A stretch of DNA of 64,000 nt from Sabellastarte sp. h YS-2021 (GCA_964017235.1 OZ024928.1:3596001-3660000); one strand, 5' to 3'. Positions 24,985-36,191 are shown, numbered from the stretch's first letter. Notes: generated by a model not told the origin, from the letters alone. Numbers and translations: made by a program.

Positions 24985-25430
24985 GATCTGTCTTAAACCT
25001 CTGTTTCCTCGTCAGCACAGTTGATATACTTCCACTGCCATAAAGATCTAAAGAGCCTGTTGGTGAATGGTCTGCCTTAAACCTCTCTTTCCTCGCCAGC
25101 ACAGTTGATATACTTACACTACCATAAAGATTTAAAGAGCCTGTTGGTGAATGGTCTGCCTTAAACCTCTCTTTCCTCACCAGCACAGTTGATATACTTA
25201 CACTGCCATAAAGATCTATAGAGCCTGTTGGGGAATTGTCTGCCTTAAACATCTCTTTCCTCGCAAGCACAGTTGATATACTTACACTGCCATAAAGATC
25301 TATAGAGCCTGTTGGGGAATTGTCTGCCTTAAACCTCTTTTTCCTCGCCAGCACAGTTGATATACTTATACTGACATAAAGATCTAAAGAGCCTGTTGGT
25401 GAATGATTATACATTTCCTTGTTAGTGAAG
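24985..25430 (-). repeat. 84 bp minisatellite, open in one minus-strand frame
   Basis: About five units of exactly 84 bases (AGCCTGTTGG and TTAAACCTCT landmarks at 84-base spacing). On the minus strand each unit is open and encodes 28 residues containing SPTGSLDLYGSVSISTVL. Period divisible by three plus no stop codons keeps the frame open over 178 codons. It lies wholly in the hAT-1 intron and I see no start context or partner exon, so I treat it as a non-coding minisatellite. Confidence 0.85.
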
Positions 25431-26923
25431 TCTGCCCTCCCCCTCACTGCCAAAAAATGAAATATTAGTAAGTTAACAAAACTTGCTAATAGCAACTACC
25501 AGTCGTAATATGACCTGTACAGTGTTGAAAGCTACATAAAACCACAAAATGGCACAAATGAATAAACAAATTAATATCACAACTAAATTAATTCTCCATG
25601 TTACTAAGATGTTCACAATTGAATCACTAAAAATTACTCATTTATTTTCATTGTTTAGGATGCTTTGCCCATACCCTGCAGCTATGCATAGAGGATGGCT
25701 TAAAAATTACCTCAATCAGCAGAGCACTTGGTGCTGCCAGGAGGCTTGTGGGCCACTTTAATCACTCAGTTGTTGCTACTCAGGCTTTACTTAAAAATCA
25801 ATCTGATGGAAATAAAGCTTTAAAACTAATTCAAGATGTGGCAACACGTTGGAACTCATCATACTTAATGATCAAGAGATTACTACAGCTGCGGGTCCCG
25901 GTGTATGCAGTTTTACATGATGAGAGTGTGACCAAACCCTCTGACCGTTCCATCTTAGATTTGAATGATTCAAATTGGAAGGTCCTAGAGATCATTATGC
26001 CAATTTTAGAGCCATTTGTTCAGGCCACAGAAATTTTAGGCATTGAAAGCACCCCAACAGGCAGTCAGGTGTTCATATTACTTCATGGCCTTTTTCAGAC
26101 ACTTGCAGAAGTGACATTGATTCAGGGATAGGGACAGATTTAAAATTGAAAATTAAAGCAGGGATAAAGAAGAGGTTTCATGTGGATGGTTCTGGTATCC
26201 CAATAGATGATGTAGTGCAGTGTTCCCCTTTGATTTTGGCCTTAGCTCTAGATCCCAGGTACAAAAGTCTTAAGATACTTTCCCCACCACAGCAAGACAT
26301 TGTCAGAAACCGAGTTAATGCTTTAGTTGCCAATAAACAAAGTGAAAATCCAGAAGCACAGGTTAAGGTCAAAATCGAAGGGGAACCACAGGGTAAAAAG
26401 CCAAAAATAACTGACTGCCTGTTGGGGGATGTTATAGTTGACTTAACAAATGACGACACAATTAATGAATACAGTGATTTTTTGAAGGAGCCAATTAGGA
26501 TTGCCAATCCCTTGGAGTGGTGGTCTGGTGCACAAACAAGGTATCCCAAATTGGCACAACTTGCCAAACAGTACTTGTGCATCCCTGCAACATCTGTCCC
26601 AAGTGAAAGAGTTTTTTCTGTTGCAGGATTGACTGTCAAAACTCAGGGGGTCACTTGACCCAGACACTGTCAATGAAATTCTTTTTCTGCATAAACACCT
26701 TAAACCGACAATTTCTGACTTGCTGAAACAATTTTCTGCCGATGAACCTCAAACGGAATCAACTGCATATCAGGTTGAGGATATTGTATCTGTGCAGCAG
26801 GCCACCACTCCCAGAACTTCCAATGTTGACATCAAACAGGAATGTAATGACTCTAATTCTAATGTTGCAAATGTACCCAGCCTGCCATCTCTACCTTCTG
26901 ACACTGATGGCACATTTGACTGA

Positions 26924-27464
26924 CACCATTTGGATAATAAAATGTCACTTTCAGTGCTTAATATTTGATGTTGAACTTGGGACAGAATTTTTCGTAAATT
27001 GAGAGCATTTTGGGAACATTTGAGTGGGCTATGGTGTTGCCATCATTATACTAGTTAAGGCTATGGCAAAAATAAGGACAGTTTAAGTAGTTAATATTAG
27101 CATGTTGAAATTAATATTGCTTTTGTACAAAATATCACTGAATTAATATTTTGTTTGAATTTTTTAAAATAAAACTTTGAAATTTGAAGTTTTATCAACA
27201 GCAACTTGCTTAAAAGGTCAATATTTCGAAATAAAATGTGTATGTTGTATTTGGCTGCATCAGGATAAAGTCCACCATTTTATTCACTCCATCTTTATAA
27301 AACACAATAAAACACAAAAGGCAACATGTCTAACTGTTATTTATTACTTTTCATTAAATTTCATCATCTGGTGCAATACCAGAGAAAAGAACCACAGCAT
27401 GATCTTTTTTGATTGAGCCACCTTAAAAAAATAAAAGCCCAGACTTCTATTAAACGTATACATA
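26924..27464 (+). other. hAT-1 3' region
   Basis: AT-rich non-coding sequence after the transposase stop, with AATAAAA strings at 26937 and 27168 that may act as polyadenylation signals. No other feature seen. Confidence 0.5.
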
Positions 27465-27974
27465 CCCAGATAGCATTCCGCCGTCGGACCGACGTTGGCC
27501 CAACGTCAGCACATCCGTCGGTCCGACGTTGGCTGCCGACGTTGGGCCAACGGCTTTTTGACCGTCGGGCCAACGTTGGCCCAACGTCGGCAAGCCAACG
27601 GTAAAAATTATATTCTATGTATAGCATCGGCCAATCAGATATGTTCACCAAAAACTTTTTTAGTGCAAATTTATAATGAGAATATTATTTTTATGTCTAA
27701 AATTATTAAATGGTTGCTTAAAATTTTTGGGCTCACTGAAATATGATTTTTAGACATACCATAATAAATATTTTTTTTCTAAGTTTCCCCAAATCCCCTA
27801 TTATTGCTCACCGCCATCTTGAACAAAAATCCGCCGTTGGCCCAACGTCGGCAAAATATTGAGAAATCTAACCTGAGTAGGGGTTGGCAAGCCAACGTCG
27901 GCCCAACGTCGGCAAAATCTGCCGACCTTGCGACCAACAGCCAACGTCGGTCCGACGGCGGAATGCTATCTGGG
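27465..27974. mobile_element. CCCAGATAGC MITE filled with CGACGTTGG palindromes
   Basis: Terminal inverted repeats CCCAGATAGCATTCCGCCGT and its complement, extending at least 33 bases into the element, flanked by TA on both sides (27463-27464, 27975-27976). The subterminal parts are packed with GTTGGCCCAACGTCGGC in direct and inverted orientation; the centre (about 27600-27830) is AT-rich. No coding. It lies in the 3' part of hAT-1. Confidence 0.92.
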
Positions 27975-27976
27975 TA

Positions 27977-28255
27977 CCTTAGCCTCACTTTGAAAATAGT
28001 ACACCTGTAGATTCAGTACCTTAAGTATTTGTCAATCGTGGATAAAGAAGATGGAAATAAGGTTAGTAAAAGGATTTTTTATTGCATTTATATAATTAAA
28101 ATGATTTATATATGCAGAAATACCCCAAAACGTCATATTTATGGGGTTTTGATGGGTTTTTGGTACATTTCTAATGGAAAATGAGTAATCGGAACCGAAA
28201 CGAATTTTCACAAACGATTACCCGAATGCGAATTTTGTACTCGTTTCCACCCTTA
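27977..28255 (+). other. hAT-1 right end
   Basis: Non-coding subterminal region ending in the hAT inverted repeat (GATTACCCGAATGCG ... CACCCTTA). It holds GATTACCCGAATGCG, counterpart of CGATTATCCGAATAATATC at the left end. Confidence 0.75.
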
Positions 28256-29639
28256 TATATGACATCAAGTAACTATCACTCGGACATGATTTAAGGTGGT
28301 CACGTCATCTGACACAAATCTGACATCCAGTTTATGTGACATGACATGACTTTATGTCAATAACATACCTACAATATCAACTAGATGTCAAAATGATTAC
28401 CAGACTTAACATGATTGTATTATCCTATTGAGTGGCATAAAATTGACACTATCCCAACATGACTTTGTGTAGTCATGTCAAATGATGAAAATATGATGTT
28501 CGAATAATATGATGTGACATGATATTCTACTCTGGCATTGTTTCTGACATCTTAGTGATATTAGTATGATGTTACTTTGTTAACACATTTAAAGTGGAGT
28601 ATCATCATATCATTTGAGATCAGATTAACATCAGTATTCTATAAAATTATGATATCATTTTTAGGAATATTACAAATGCATCGTATGGATGTCTAAATGA
28701 TATTTAAGTCGGAATAATTTATCTAGTCTGTGTTAAGTCAAAGTTGGATTTTACATCCTGTACAACAGCCAGGGTCATATTAGGACAGGCCCTCAGCTTT
28801 TTCACATCAGTAGGGGCAAACCCAGGGAGAGGTGACAACCTGTGATTAGATGCTGAACCTACTGACTAACTTGGCCTCTAGTCTGTGTGATGTTGCTTTG
28901 ACAGAAATAATTAATTTTTGGTACAGACAAAACAACTATGTTTAAAACTGTAACTAAAATGCTGTGTGACAACAAAAATCTTCAAGAAATATGTTGATTT
29001 GTAAACAAATGTATACTTTAGTGTTTGCAACCAAGCCAAAGATGGAATAAATAAAGAAAAACATTTATAAAAAGGGCTTCTAATATTCAAACTTTTGTAC
29101 CCATAATTTGTATCTTTACACGTCGTATAAATTTTGGAACTTGCTCTCAGTTGACATTCATTGTTTTCTCCCATGGAATAATCTGTATAGTACATGGAAG
29201 TCACTTAAAGCTCTGTCAGGTAAGTGCACACAAATGGTGGTTGTATATTGGTAGTTTAAGGAATGTAATGCACTGTTAACTGTGACAATAAAATTTTGTT
29301 TAAACAAATTTGTATTACTAAAAATTGATTTAAGCACTTGCAAAATGATGTCAATCAGATTTTTAAATCTACATCAAATTGATGTCAGTTTCTGATGTCA
29401 TATAGACACGAAGTCAGTCCAAATTGGGTGATCTTATTGATATCTTATGCTGATATCAAATTTATGATCGGCTACTAGATGTCATTTTTATGGCTTTTGG
29501 AGATGTCAAATAGACTAGGCTACTAAATATCTATTTGACATTTAACATATGATGTCATTTCGAATTTCAAATAAGCATGAGCTTCTGATGTCTTGCCCAG
29601 TGTCTTTTTGACTTCTTTTTGATATCCTATTGCCTGCTG

Positions 29640-29763
29640 GGTTACTTGGTCAGATAGCAACAACAATATGTATCTGGGTCCTGTAGTAGTGGCTCTACAA
29701 GTCCTAGACCCTTCTCCTCAGACTAGTCATCCTCGGAAAGAAAAGAAGGGTGTACATCCTCTG
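29640..29763 (+). pseudogene. DIRS copy 2 recombinase C-terminal tail after the insertion
   Basis: When joined to 23105 the frame reads KDL-TWSDSNNNMYLGPVV and continues through QVLDPSPQTSHPRK to a TGA near 29763. This proves that 23106-29641 was inserted into a continuous ORF. The tail itself has no in-frame stop before the end. Confidence 0.85.
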
Positions 29764-31344
29764 TGATCAAGTCTTCAGGAGTCTTATCCCATGGTCTAGG
29801 TATATGACTACCTCCTCATTTGATATCCTTCCAATCCTTTTCCCAAGTTAATTAGAGTTGGTTTCATGGTTTAATTTACGATGTGAAAAATTATAACATT
29901 TGACTAACTTCTCAGTCATGGCATTGACATGTAAACACAATTTTAACATAATCCACCACATTATACACCTTGACAAAGGCTAAAAATTTTTTGTTGGGGA
30001 AACATTCAGCTGAGAAAATGAAGTTTTAGTTTATATAATGTACTCATACAAATGCCAGATTTTGCACCACCATACTGCTTAAACAAAGATTATGAGTGCT
30101 TTATGAATTCCATATATCTGTGTACAACAAAAAGACCCCTTTTCTTGTTATGTAATGAAGTCCCCTCTAACACTGTCAATAGACGATTGATACTATATAT
30201 GAATGGTATAACAAAACAGTTTGGAATGGTTACAGTTTCCCTTCTGTAGCAGTCTCTTGAGTATTAATAAATCCAATATATATATAAAAGGGGTAATGAA
30301 AAAACTCTCAAATCATGAATGGTCCAGTCTATTCATTTTACAAACTTACTCTCAAAAAACTTAGTCTTCTAAGCAATGAAAAAAACAAACATTATATGTC
30401 ATTAGATTTAGAAATTATTAAAGCCACAATATATCCTCTTTTTATTGCAAGGCCATAATGTCACTAATATTGGGACTTAAAGTCCCTTTTGCCTATTTTG
30501 ATGTGTATAACGAGTTTCATTTGAAAGTTAAAAGCCCAGTGATAAGAGAGATAAAAACATTTTTTTCATTAATATTCAAGTATTTTATGCACAGGCCTTC
30601 CTTGAAAAATTTGAATGTCAAGAACATATGATAGAGGTACTTAGAAACTGCATTTCTAGTTACAAGATAAAATATGTGAAAACTGTACAGAAAGTTAACC
30701 CTTGGAGGGGCATTTATGCACCTAATCTAAATCTAAAACCTTGATTTTTGCATATGTAAAAAGAACATAATAAGTGTATTTACTGGGTATATAAAATGGC
30801 AGCAAATGATCCTATTGGTAATTTTGTTCTTCAAGTGTAAACAAACCTTGGACAGCACATAAACAAATGCACTTGGTTGGAGAAAATAGGTGAATTTGTG
30901 TCTCTATCTTCATGCTTAAAATGACTATCTCTCAAAATATTTTTACCAAATAAAAAGCATCGGAAAATGTAATAAATTTCCTTTGAGGTGGTAAAAATAT
31001 TGTTTATATTTGTAAATTTTCATTTATGCTCACTTTGTGGTGTTTGTAATAAAATATTGTAAATACTTTTCAATGATTTGATGTGCCACTTGTATTGCCA
31101 CTTTATATTTTCCTTTCTTGCACTTACCCAGAACTTTCCTCCATTTTTCCGCTATCACTTCAATACTTATTTTAGTCATTTGAAAGTACTACCAGAAGAC
31201 AAATAAGTATATGTGAACGAAAATAAATATCGAAGCGCCCACCGAAATACGCCTAATAATATATAGTTTGTAGCCATATAGTTTGATAGCTACAGGTCTT
31301 AAAAAGTGGTAAAAAGTTCATAAATTGAGTGCATGTAGGCATTT
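29764..31344. other. AT-rich DNA; possible DIRS copy 2 3' end and diverged array units
   Basis: The first few hundred bases presumably include the 3' non-coding part of DIRS copy 2, whose end I cannot place. From about 30450 the text (TTGATTTTTGCATATGTAAAAAG, GTATTTACTGGGTATATAAA) resembles units of the tandem repeat at 31345-33920. No gene seen. Confidence 0.4.
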
Positions 31345-33922
31345 TTAGAGACCTTAATATTAAAACAGACCTTGAATTTCCCACAGAGAAAGACTATATA
31401 TATATATGTCTTGTCAAACTTGTTATTACCAAATTAGAGGACAAAATATGTGAAAAATGTAGACAAAGGTCCCCCAGATTCTCTATTTATAGGCCTATGA
31501 ACAGGCAATATGTCTACTTAAATCCTTGCTTTTGTGAAAAAAAACATATTAATATATCCCAACATGATATTTCAACACTCTGAAAGTCTGACAGTTACAG
31601 GACTTAAAAGTAACCAAAAGTCCATAAATTGGTTCTCTGGGGGCATTTTAGAGTCTTAAAGGTGACCTTAAGGTTAAAACTACAGAGGTTAAACTTTCCC
31701 ACAAAGATCCCCAGCAGGCAATAGGATGTCAAAAAGAAATCAAAAAGACACTGGGTATGACATCCAAAACTCATGCTTATTTGAAATTCGAAATGACATC
31801 ATATGTTAAATGTCAAATAGATCTTTAGTAGCCTAGTCTATTTGACATCTCCAAAAGCCATAAAAATGACATCTAGTAGCCGATTATAAATTTGATATCA
31901 GCATAAGACATCAATATGATGACCCAATTTGGACTGATTTCATATCTATGTGACATCAGAAACTGACATCAATTTGATGTACTGATTTAAAAATCTGATT
32001 GACATCATTTTGCAAGTGCTTTTTAGAAATACAGTTAAAAATATTTTTGGTTTCAAAGTTAATACTGTGTTACATTGTTTAAACTCCCAACATACAACTG
32101 CCATTTATACACACTTACCTGACACAGCTTTAAGTCATTTCCATGCACTATACAGATTATTCCATGGGAGAAAATAATGAATGTCATCTGGGAACAAGTT
32201 GGGAAAATTTATACCACTTGTAAAGATACAAATTATGGGTACAAACGTTTGAATATTAGAAGCACTTTTTCTAAACTTTTTTTCTTTATTTGTTCAATCT
32301 TTGGCTTGGTTGCAAACACTAAAGAATACATTTGTTTACAAGTCAACATATTTATTGAAGGTTTTTGCTGTCACACAGCATTTTAGTTACAGTTTTAAAC
32401 ATAATTGTTTTGTCTATACCAAAAATTAATTATTTCTTTCAAAGCAACATCACACAGACTATAGGACAAGTTGGTTAGTAGGTTCAGCATCTAATCACAG
32501 GTTGTCACCTTTGTCTGGGTTTGCCCCTACTTATGCGAAAGAGCTGAGGGCCTGTCCTAATATGACCCTGCCTGTTTTCAGGATGTAAATCCCAACTTTG
32601 ACTTAACACAGACTAGATAAATTATTCCGACTTAGGCATGATTTAGACATCCATACGATGTATTGGTAATATTCATAAAAAATGAAATCATAATTTTATA
32701 GAATACCAATGTCAATTTGATCTCAAATGATATGATGATACTCTACTTTAAATGTCTTAACTAAGTGACATCACATTAATATCATTAAGATGTCAGAAAC
32801 AATGCCCGTATATTATTTGAACATCATATTTTCATCATTTGACATGACTACACAGAGTCATGTTGGGATGGTGTCAATTTTATGTCATTGAATAGGATAA
32901 TACGATCATGTTAGGTCTGGTAATCATTTTGACATCTAGTTGATATTATAGGTATGTCATTGACATAAAGTCATGTCATGTCACATAAACTGGATGTCAG
33001 ATTTGTGTCAGATGACGTGACCACCTAATATCATGTCCGAGTGATAGTTAGTTGATGTCATATACTAACATGACCAAAACATGATGTCAAGAATTGGACC
33101 TGTGCCTGCTGGGATCAAATCTAGAAGTTATATCTAATACAGTTTGAGACTTTTCAGACCTACCATTTCCAAATTACAGTGTAAAATATGTGAAAAATGT
33201 ACAAAGAAAGAAAGAATATTTAGATAGGTTATATCTAATACAGTTTAACACTTTTAAGACTGACCATTTCCAAATTACAGAGTAAAATATGTGATAAAAA
33301 GGAAGCAAAAATGCCTCATACACAGACTAAATGTTTGATCAAAGACTTGACATTTGGTACATATAAAATGAACATATTAATATATTCCCAGATGAGATTT
33401 TAGGTAAATTAGCCACATTGTTTTACAGGGCTTAAAAGTAGCAACAGTTTATAAATTCGGTCTATGTCGATTTTTTTAGTGTCGTGAAGAAGACCTTAAA
33501 ATAAAAATTGCTGATTTCATACTTGCCAGACAAAGATCAGTAAATAGAAGTTATATCTAATACAGTTTTAGACTTTTCAGATGTACCATTTCCAAATAAC
33601 AAGGCAAACATATGTAAAAAAATGTCACTTGATATTTGGAAGATGTAATAATAACATAGTAATGTATTCTCAGATGATATTTCGCCTTGATAAGAGACAT
33701 AGTTTAAAAGCTTCAGGGCTTATAACTGGCAAAATGTTCTTAAACTATGCCTGTTGGGAAATTTAAGCACTTTCTGTGACCTTAAAATTAAAGCTACAGA
33801 CCTCAAATTTTCACAGACAAATATTACATATAATATTTATATCTAGAACATTTTGAGACTTCTCAGAATTACCACTCCCAAATTACAGGGCAAAATAGGT
33901 GAAAAATGTAGAAAAGAAACTC
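31345..33922 (+). repeat. Degenerate ~290-315 bp tandem repeat hosting CCCAG elements
   Basis: A block containing GACCTTAAAATTAAAACTAC or similar, then TTTCCCACAGA and AAAGATC, occurs at about 31350, 31662, 33490 and 33780. Units also share ACCATTTCCAAATTACAG and AAAATATGTGAAAAATGTA. Two units are separated by the CCCAGCAGG element at 31710-33113. Traces continue after 36192. No coding is seen. Confidence 0.7.
31710..33113 (+). mobile_element. CCCAGCAGG-ended element, copy 2
   Basis: 1404 bp with CCCAGCAGGCA at the left and TGCCTGCTGGG at the right. It is the reverse complement of copy 1 (23106-29641 minus hAT-1), with matching landmarks such as AATAGGATGTCAAAAAGAA at the left and GGACCTGTGCCTGCTGGG at the right. 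Flanks are GATC before and ATCA after, so ATC may be the target duplication. No ORF. The interior has dozens of TGACATC / GATGTCA / TGATATC motifs in both orientations. Confidence 0.9.
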
Positions 33923-35460
33923 CCCAGTAGGCACGCAACTTTGAAATCTGATTGAATCCAACGTAGAAATCTGGTTGAAATACGTGTAGATTTTGCAAAC
34001 CATTTTTAGTTGGATCCAACCAGTGAAATCAGGTTGAATTCAGTCGGTGAAATCAGGTTGAATTCAGTGGGTGAAATCTGGTTTAAATACGTGTAGATTT
34101 TGCAAACCGTTTTTGGTTGGATCCAACCAGTGAAATCAGGTTGAATTCAATTGGTGAAATCAGGTTGAATTCAATGGGTGAAATCTGGTTGAAATACGTG
34201 TAGATTTTGCAAACTATTTTTGGTTGAATCCAATGTATGAAATAGGGTTGAATTCAATGGGTGAAATCAGGTTGTTTACACTGTCTTCTTTATTTGAATC
34301 ATTGTAGCTTGCGTGTCATAATTATAGCTTCTTAATAATATTATACAATAACTATCCATAAGCATATTTTACAATTTGGATACATCTTCAAAGCAATTAA
34401 TTCTTTCCAAGATGACATGTTTTCATGAATCATTGTATGTTCAATATTCTATTTCTGATGACATTGTAATAACACATAGTTTTGCATCAGCTTTCAAATA
34501 TGTAAATCCATATTTTGCAACTAGATATCCATTTTTATGTTATTAATAGGACCGGTATTATTCAGAGTCTTCAATTGAAATTCTTTTTGTGAAATTTAAA
34601 ATAAATCTTTTTCTTTGTAAATAACAAACAACTGTGACATTATTTATATCTTCAGTATTTTATCCAATCAGTTTCTTTTAAATGTTTTATTAATTTGGCT
34701 ATAATTATATTGTAATTATAAAGAAGCTATAATCATGTAGCAAAGCCACAATGCTCAGTTCAGATACTTGTGCCTCATACAACTTTCGCATATATACTGA
34801 AAAAAACACAAGAAAAGCCACATTTGTAGAACTCCACCCATTACTCCCCTCCTTAATTAGTTGTCAGTTCTGACCACAAAAAACAGACCTAAGGAAGTAA
34901 ACACCATGCATGCAATTGAGCAAGGGTAAACCCCCACCTCCACCCCTGCTGTGTTATCTAACGACTTTTAGTCACAGGCCTAATGTTCTGTGTAGCAGGG
35001 TACAGATAAGAAGAAACCAAGAACCCCTGCCCCCCAACCTCACTGTTGTGTGATAAAACATTATAGCTAAGATAAGTTTGACTTCAAAATGTTTTTTTTA
35101 ATTATCAAGAATTGCATTAGTCAAAATATAATTATAAATTATAAAAATTATATTTGGGTACATCAGTTTTGTTGTTGCTATAAATTAATAAGGAGAATGG
35201 ATAAAAGCTACAAGTACATGCAAGTACAAAAGCTAAAAGTACATAATAATTATCATCTTTATAATCTTTAAAAATTAGTCTTTGCTTTACAAATACCTAC
35301 AAATTCAAAAACTATTGCAATAATAGTTCTTTCAAAAAGTTAGACTTAATCACTATATCACCCTCTAGAAAAAGAATTTTCAATCAACGATCACTAGTCA
35401 TTCATTTCCCAATATTCAACCTGTTTTCTGTTCAATAACATGACTAAGATTTCATGTCGA

Positions 35461-35691
35461 TTTATTTATTTGGGGTTTTACGTCGCTTTCAACACTGTAC
35501 AGGTCATATCACGATGGGTAGTTGGAAGGGCAGAGGAAACCAGTACATATAGTTCGCTAGGGTTGTGTAGTGTAAACTGCCGACCAACGGCAAAGCAACT
35601 ACCAGCTTTCCCACTTAAGGCCGTCACGGGGATCGAACCCCGCCCTCAGAGGTGGGAGGCAAGAGTGTTACCACTCTGCCACCGTGGCCCC
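35461..35691 (-). mobile_element. tRNA-derived SINE, full-length member of a doublet
   Basis: Same family as 6999-7235. A box TGGCAGAGTGG and B box GGTTCGATCC lie on the minus strand near 35685 and 35640; the tail faces the left. It is flanked by AGATTTCATGTCGA at 35447-35460 and 35692-35705. Confidence 0.93.
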
Positions 35692-35705
35692 AGATTTCAT
35701 GTCGA

Positions 35706-35918
35706 TTGTTTATTTGTTTATTTGGGGTTTTACGTCGCTTTCAACACTGTACAGGTCATATCACGACGGGTAGTTGGAAGGGCAGAGGAAACCAGTACAT
35801 ATAGTTCGCTAGGGTTCTGTACTGTAAACTGCCGACCAACGGCAAGCAACTACCAGCTTTCCCACTTACAGCCATGACGGGGATCGAACCCCGGCCGCAG
35901 AGGTGGGAGGCGAGAGTG
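35706..35918 (-). mobile_element. tRNA-derived SINE, 5'-truncated member of a doublet
   Basis: Same family and orientation as the copy at 35461. It ends at CGAGAGTG, so the first 24 or so bases of the tRNA head (including the A box) are missing while the B box is kept. It is flanked by the same AGATTTCATGTCGA (35692-35705 and 35919-35932). Loss of the A box should abolish its own transcription. Confidence 0.92.
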
Positions 35919-36191
35919 AGATTTCATGTCGAAAAACCTAACTTGATTTAGTGGTGATTTTTTATGAAGTATCTCTACTTCTTCCAGTGAGAAATCCAGC
36001 TTTGAAATAGTGTTGAAATTGTGTCCATGTCAATTTTTCAACCAAAAATCACCATGATTTCTGGTCAAAATATCACTACTTTTTCATGTCAGAAAACTAA
36101 CTTAGATTTAGTAGTTGATAATGTGCAATTCAATGTCAGGACTTGTTTTCAACTCTAATTCAACGACATTTCAAGGCATGTGCCTGCTGGG

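Larger units (their letters stand above)
23776..26923 (+). pseudogene. hAT-1 transposase (BED finger, hAT dimerisation domain), frameshifted
   Basis: Start ATG at 23776 (MDAKDK), then a BED zinc finger: DVWAYFEQ, TKCLLCCNEFAYHGGTSS, MRNHLNHRHP (about 23805-23940). The RNase-H-like core follows with MTSDIWTS, LLTDNATNM. Exon 1 ends DHAG at the donor AG|GTGTTT (24514/24515); exon 2 starts after TTGTTTAG at about 25659 (CFAHTLQLCIEDGLK), in phase. Then DVATRWNSSYLM, and the C-terminal dimerisation block LAKQYLCIPATSVPSERVFS, with WW in LEWWSG. Four frame breaks: an A8 run at 23787, about 24390, about 26110 and a G5 run at 26645. The catalytic acidic residues cannot be assigned securely by eye. 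Confidence 0.92.
23163..28255 (+). mobile_element. hAT transposon 1 (ZBED-type), 5.09 kb with 8 bp target duplication
   Basis: Ends TAAGGCAGGAACGATTATC (23163) and, inverted at the right, TAAGGGTGGAAACGAGTAC, with CACCCTTA closing at 28255. The 8-base duplication TATATGAC flanks both sides (23155-23162 and 28256-28263), the hAT hallmark. Its gene has two exons (23776-24515 and 25659-26923). The intron carries a SINE and an 84 bp minisatellite, and the 3' region a CGACGTTGG MITE. It sits inside the CCCAGCAGG element. Confidence 0.93.
23106..29641 (-). mobile_element. CCCAGCAGG-ended element, copy 1 (interrupted by hAT-1)
   Basis: Terminal repeats CCCAGCAGGCA at 23106 and TGCCTGCTGGG ending at 29641. 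Without the hAT at 23163-28255 the element is about 1.43 kb. It matches 31710-33113 in opposite orientation along its whole length, which fixes the ends. Flanks read ACC-TT before and TT-ACTTGG after; removing the element and one TT restores the DIRS recombinase frame, so the target duplication is probably 2 bases. No coding. The interior is rich in TGACATC/GATGTCA repeats. The superfamily is not recognised. Confidence 0.88.
19050..29763 (+). mobile_element. DIRS-type retrotransposon copy 2, interrupted by a 6.5 kb nested insertion
   Basis: It runs from a cysteine-rich gag-like start (about 19070-19200, CPTCSEA-like text and a CQLCSSF equivalent) through RT, RNase H and tyrosine recombinase. 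The recombinase C-terminus is split between codons at 23105 and resumes at 29640-29763. The intervening 23106-29641 is another transposon. Overall order (gag, RT, RNase H, tyrosine recombinase, no integrase) is the defining DIRS arrangement. I could not find the inverted terminal repeats for this copy, unlike copy 3. Confidence 0.88.
33923..36191 (+). mobile_element. CCCAG-ended element 3, GGTTGAATCCAACC-type, with SINE doublet
   Basis: Left end CCCAGTAGGCACGCAACTTT, right end AAGGCATGTGCCTGCTGGG (36191). Both ends continue into TTTGAAATC / ATTTCAA-type repeats. Flanks share TC, consistent with a 2-base duplication. About 33940-34280 holds near-tandem units with GGTTGAATTCA, GTGAAATCAGGTTG and GTGTAGATTTTGCAAAC. 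The middle is AT-rich and non-coding. Two SINEs are nested at 35461-35918. Its ends relate it to the 31710 and 27465 elements, but the interior is different. Confidence 0.8.

Noticed and set aside
24959-25495. A 178-codon minus-strand ORF as a possible repeat protein
   Set aside because: It is an 84 bp minisatellite in a hAT intron with no start context or partner exons; kept as a finding but not called a gene.
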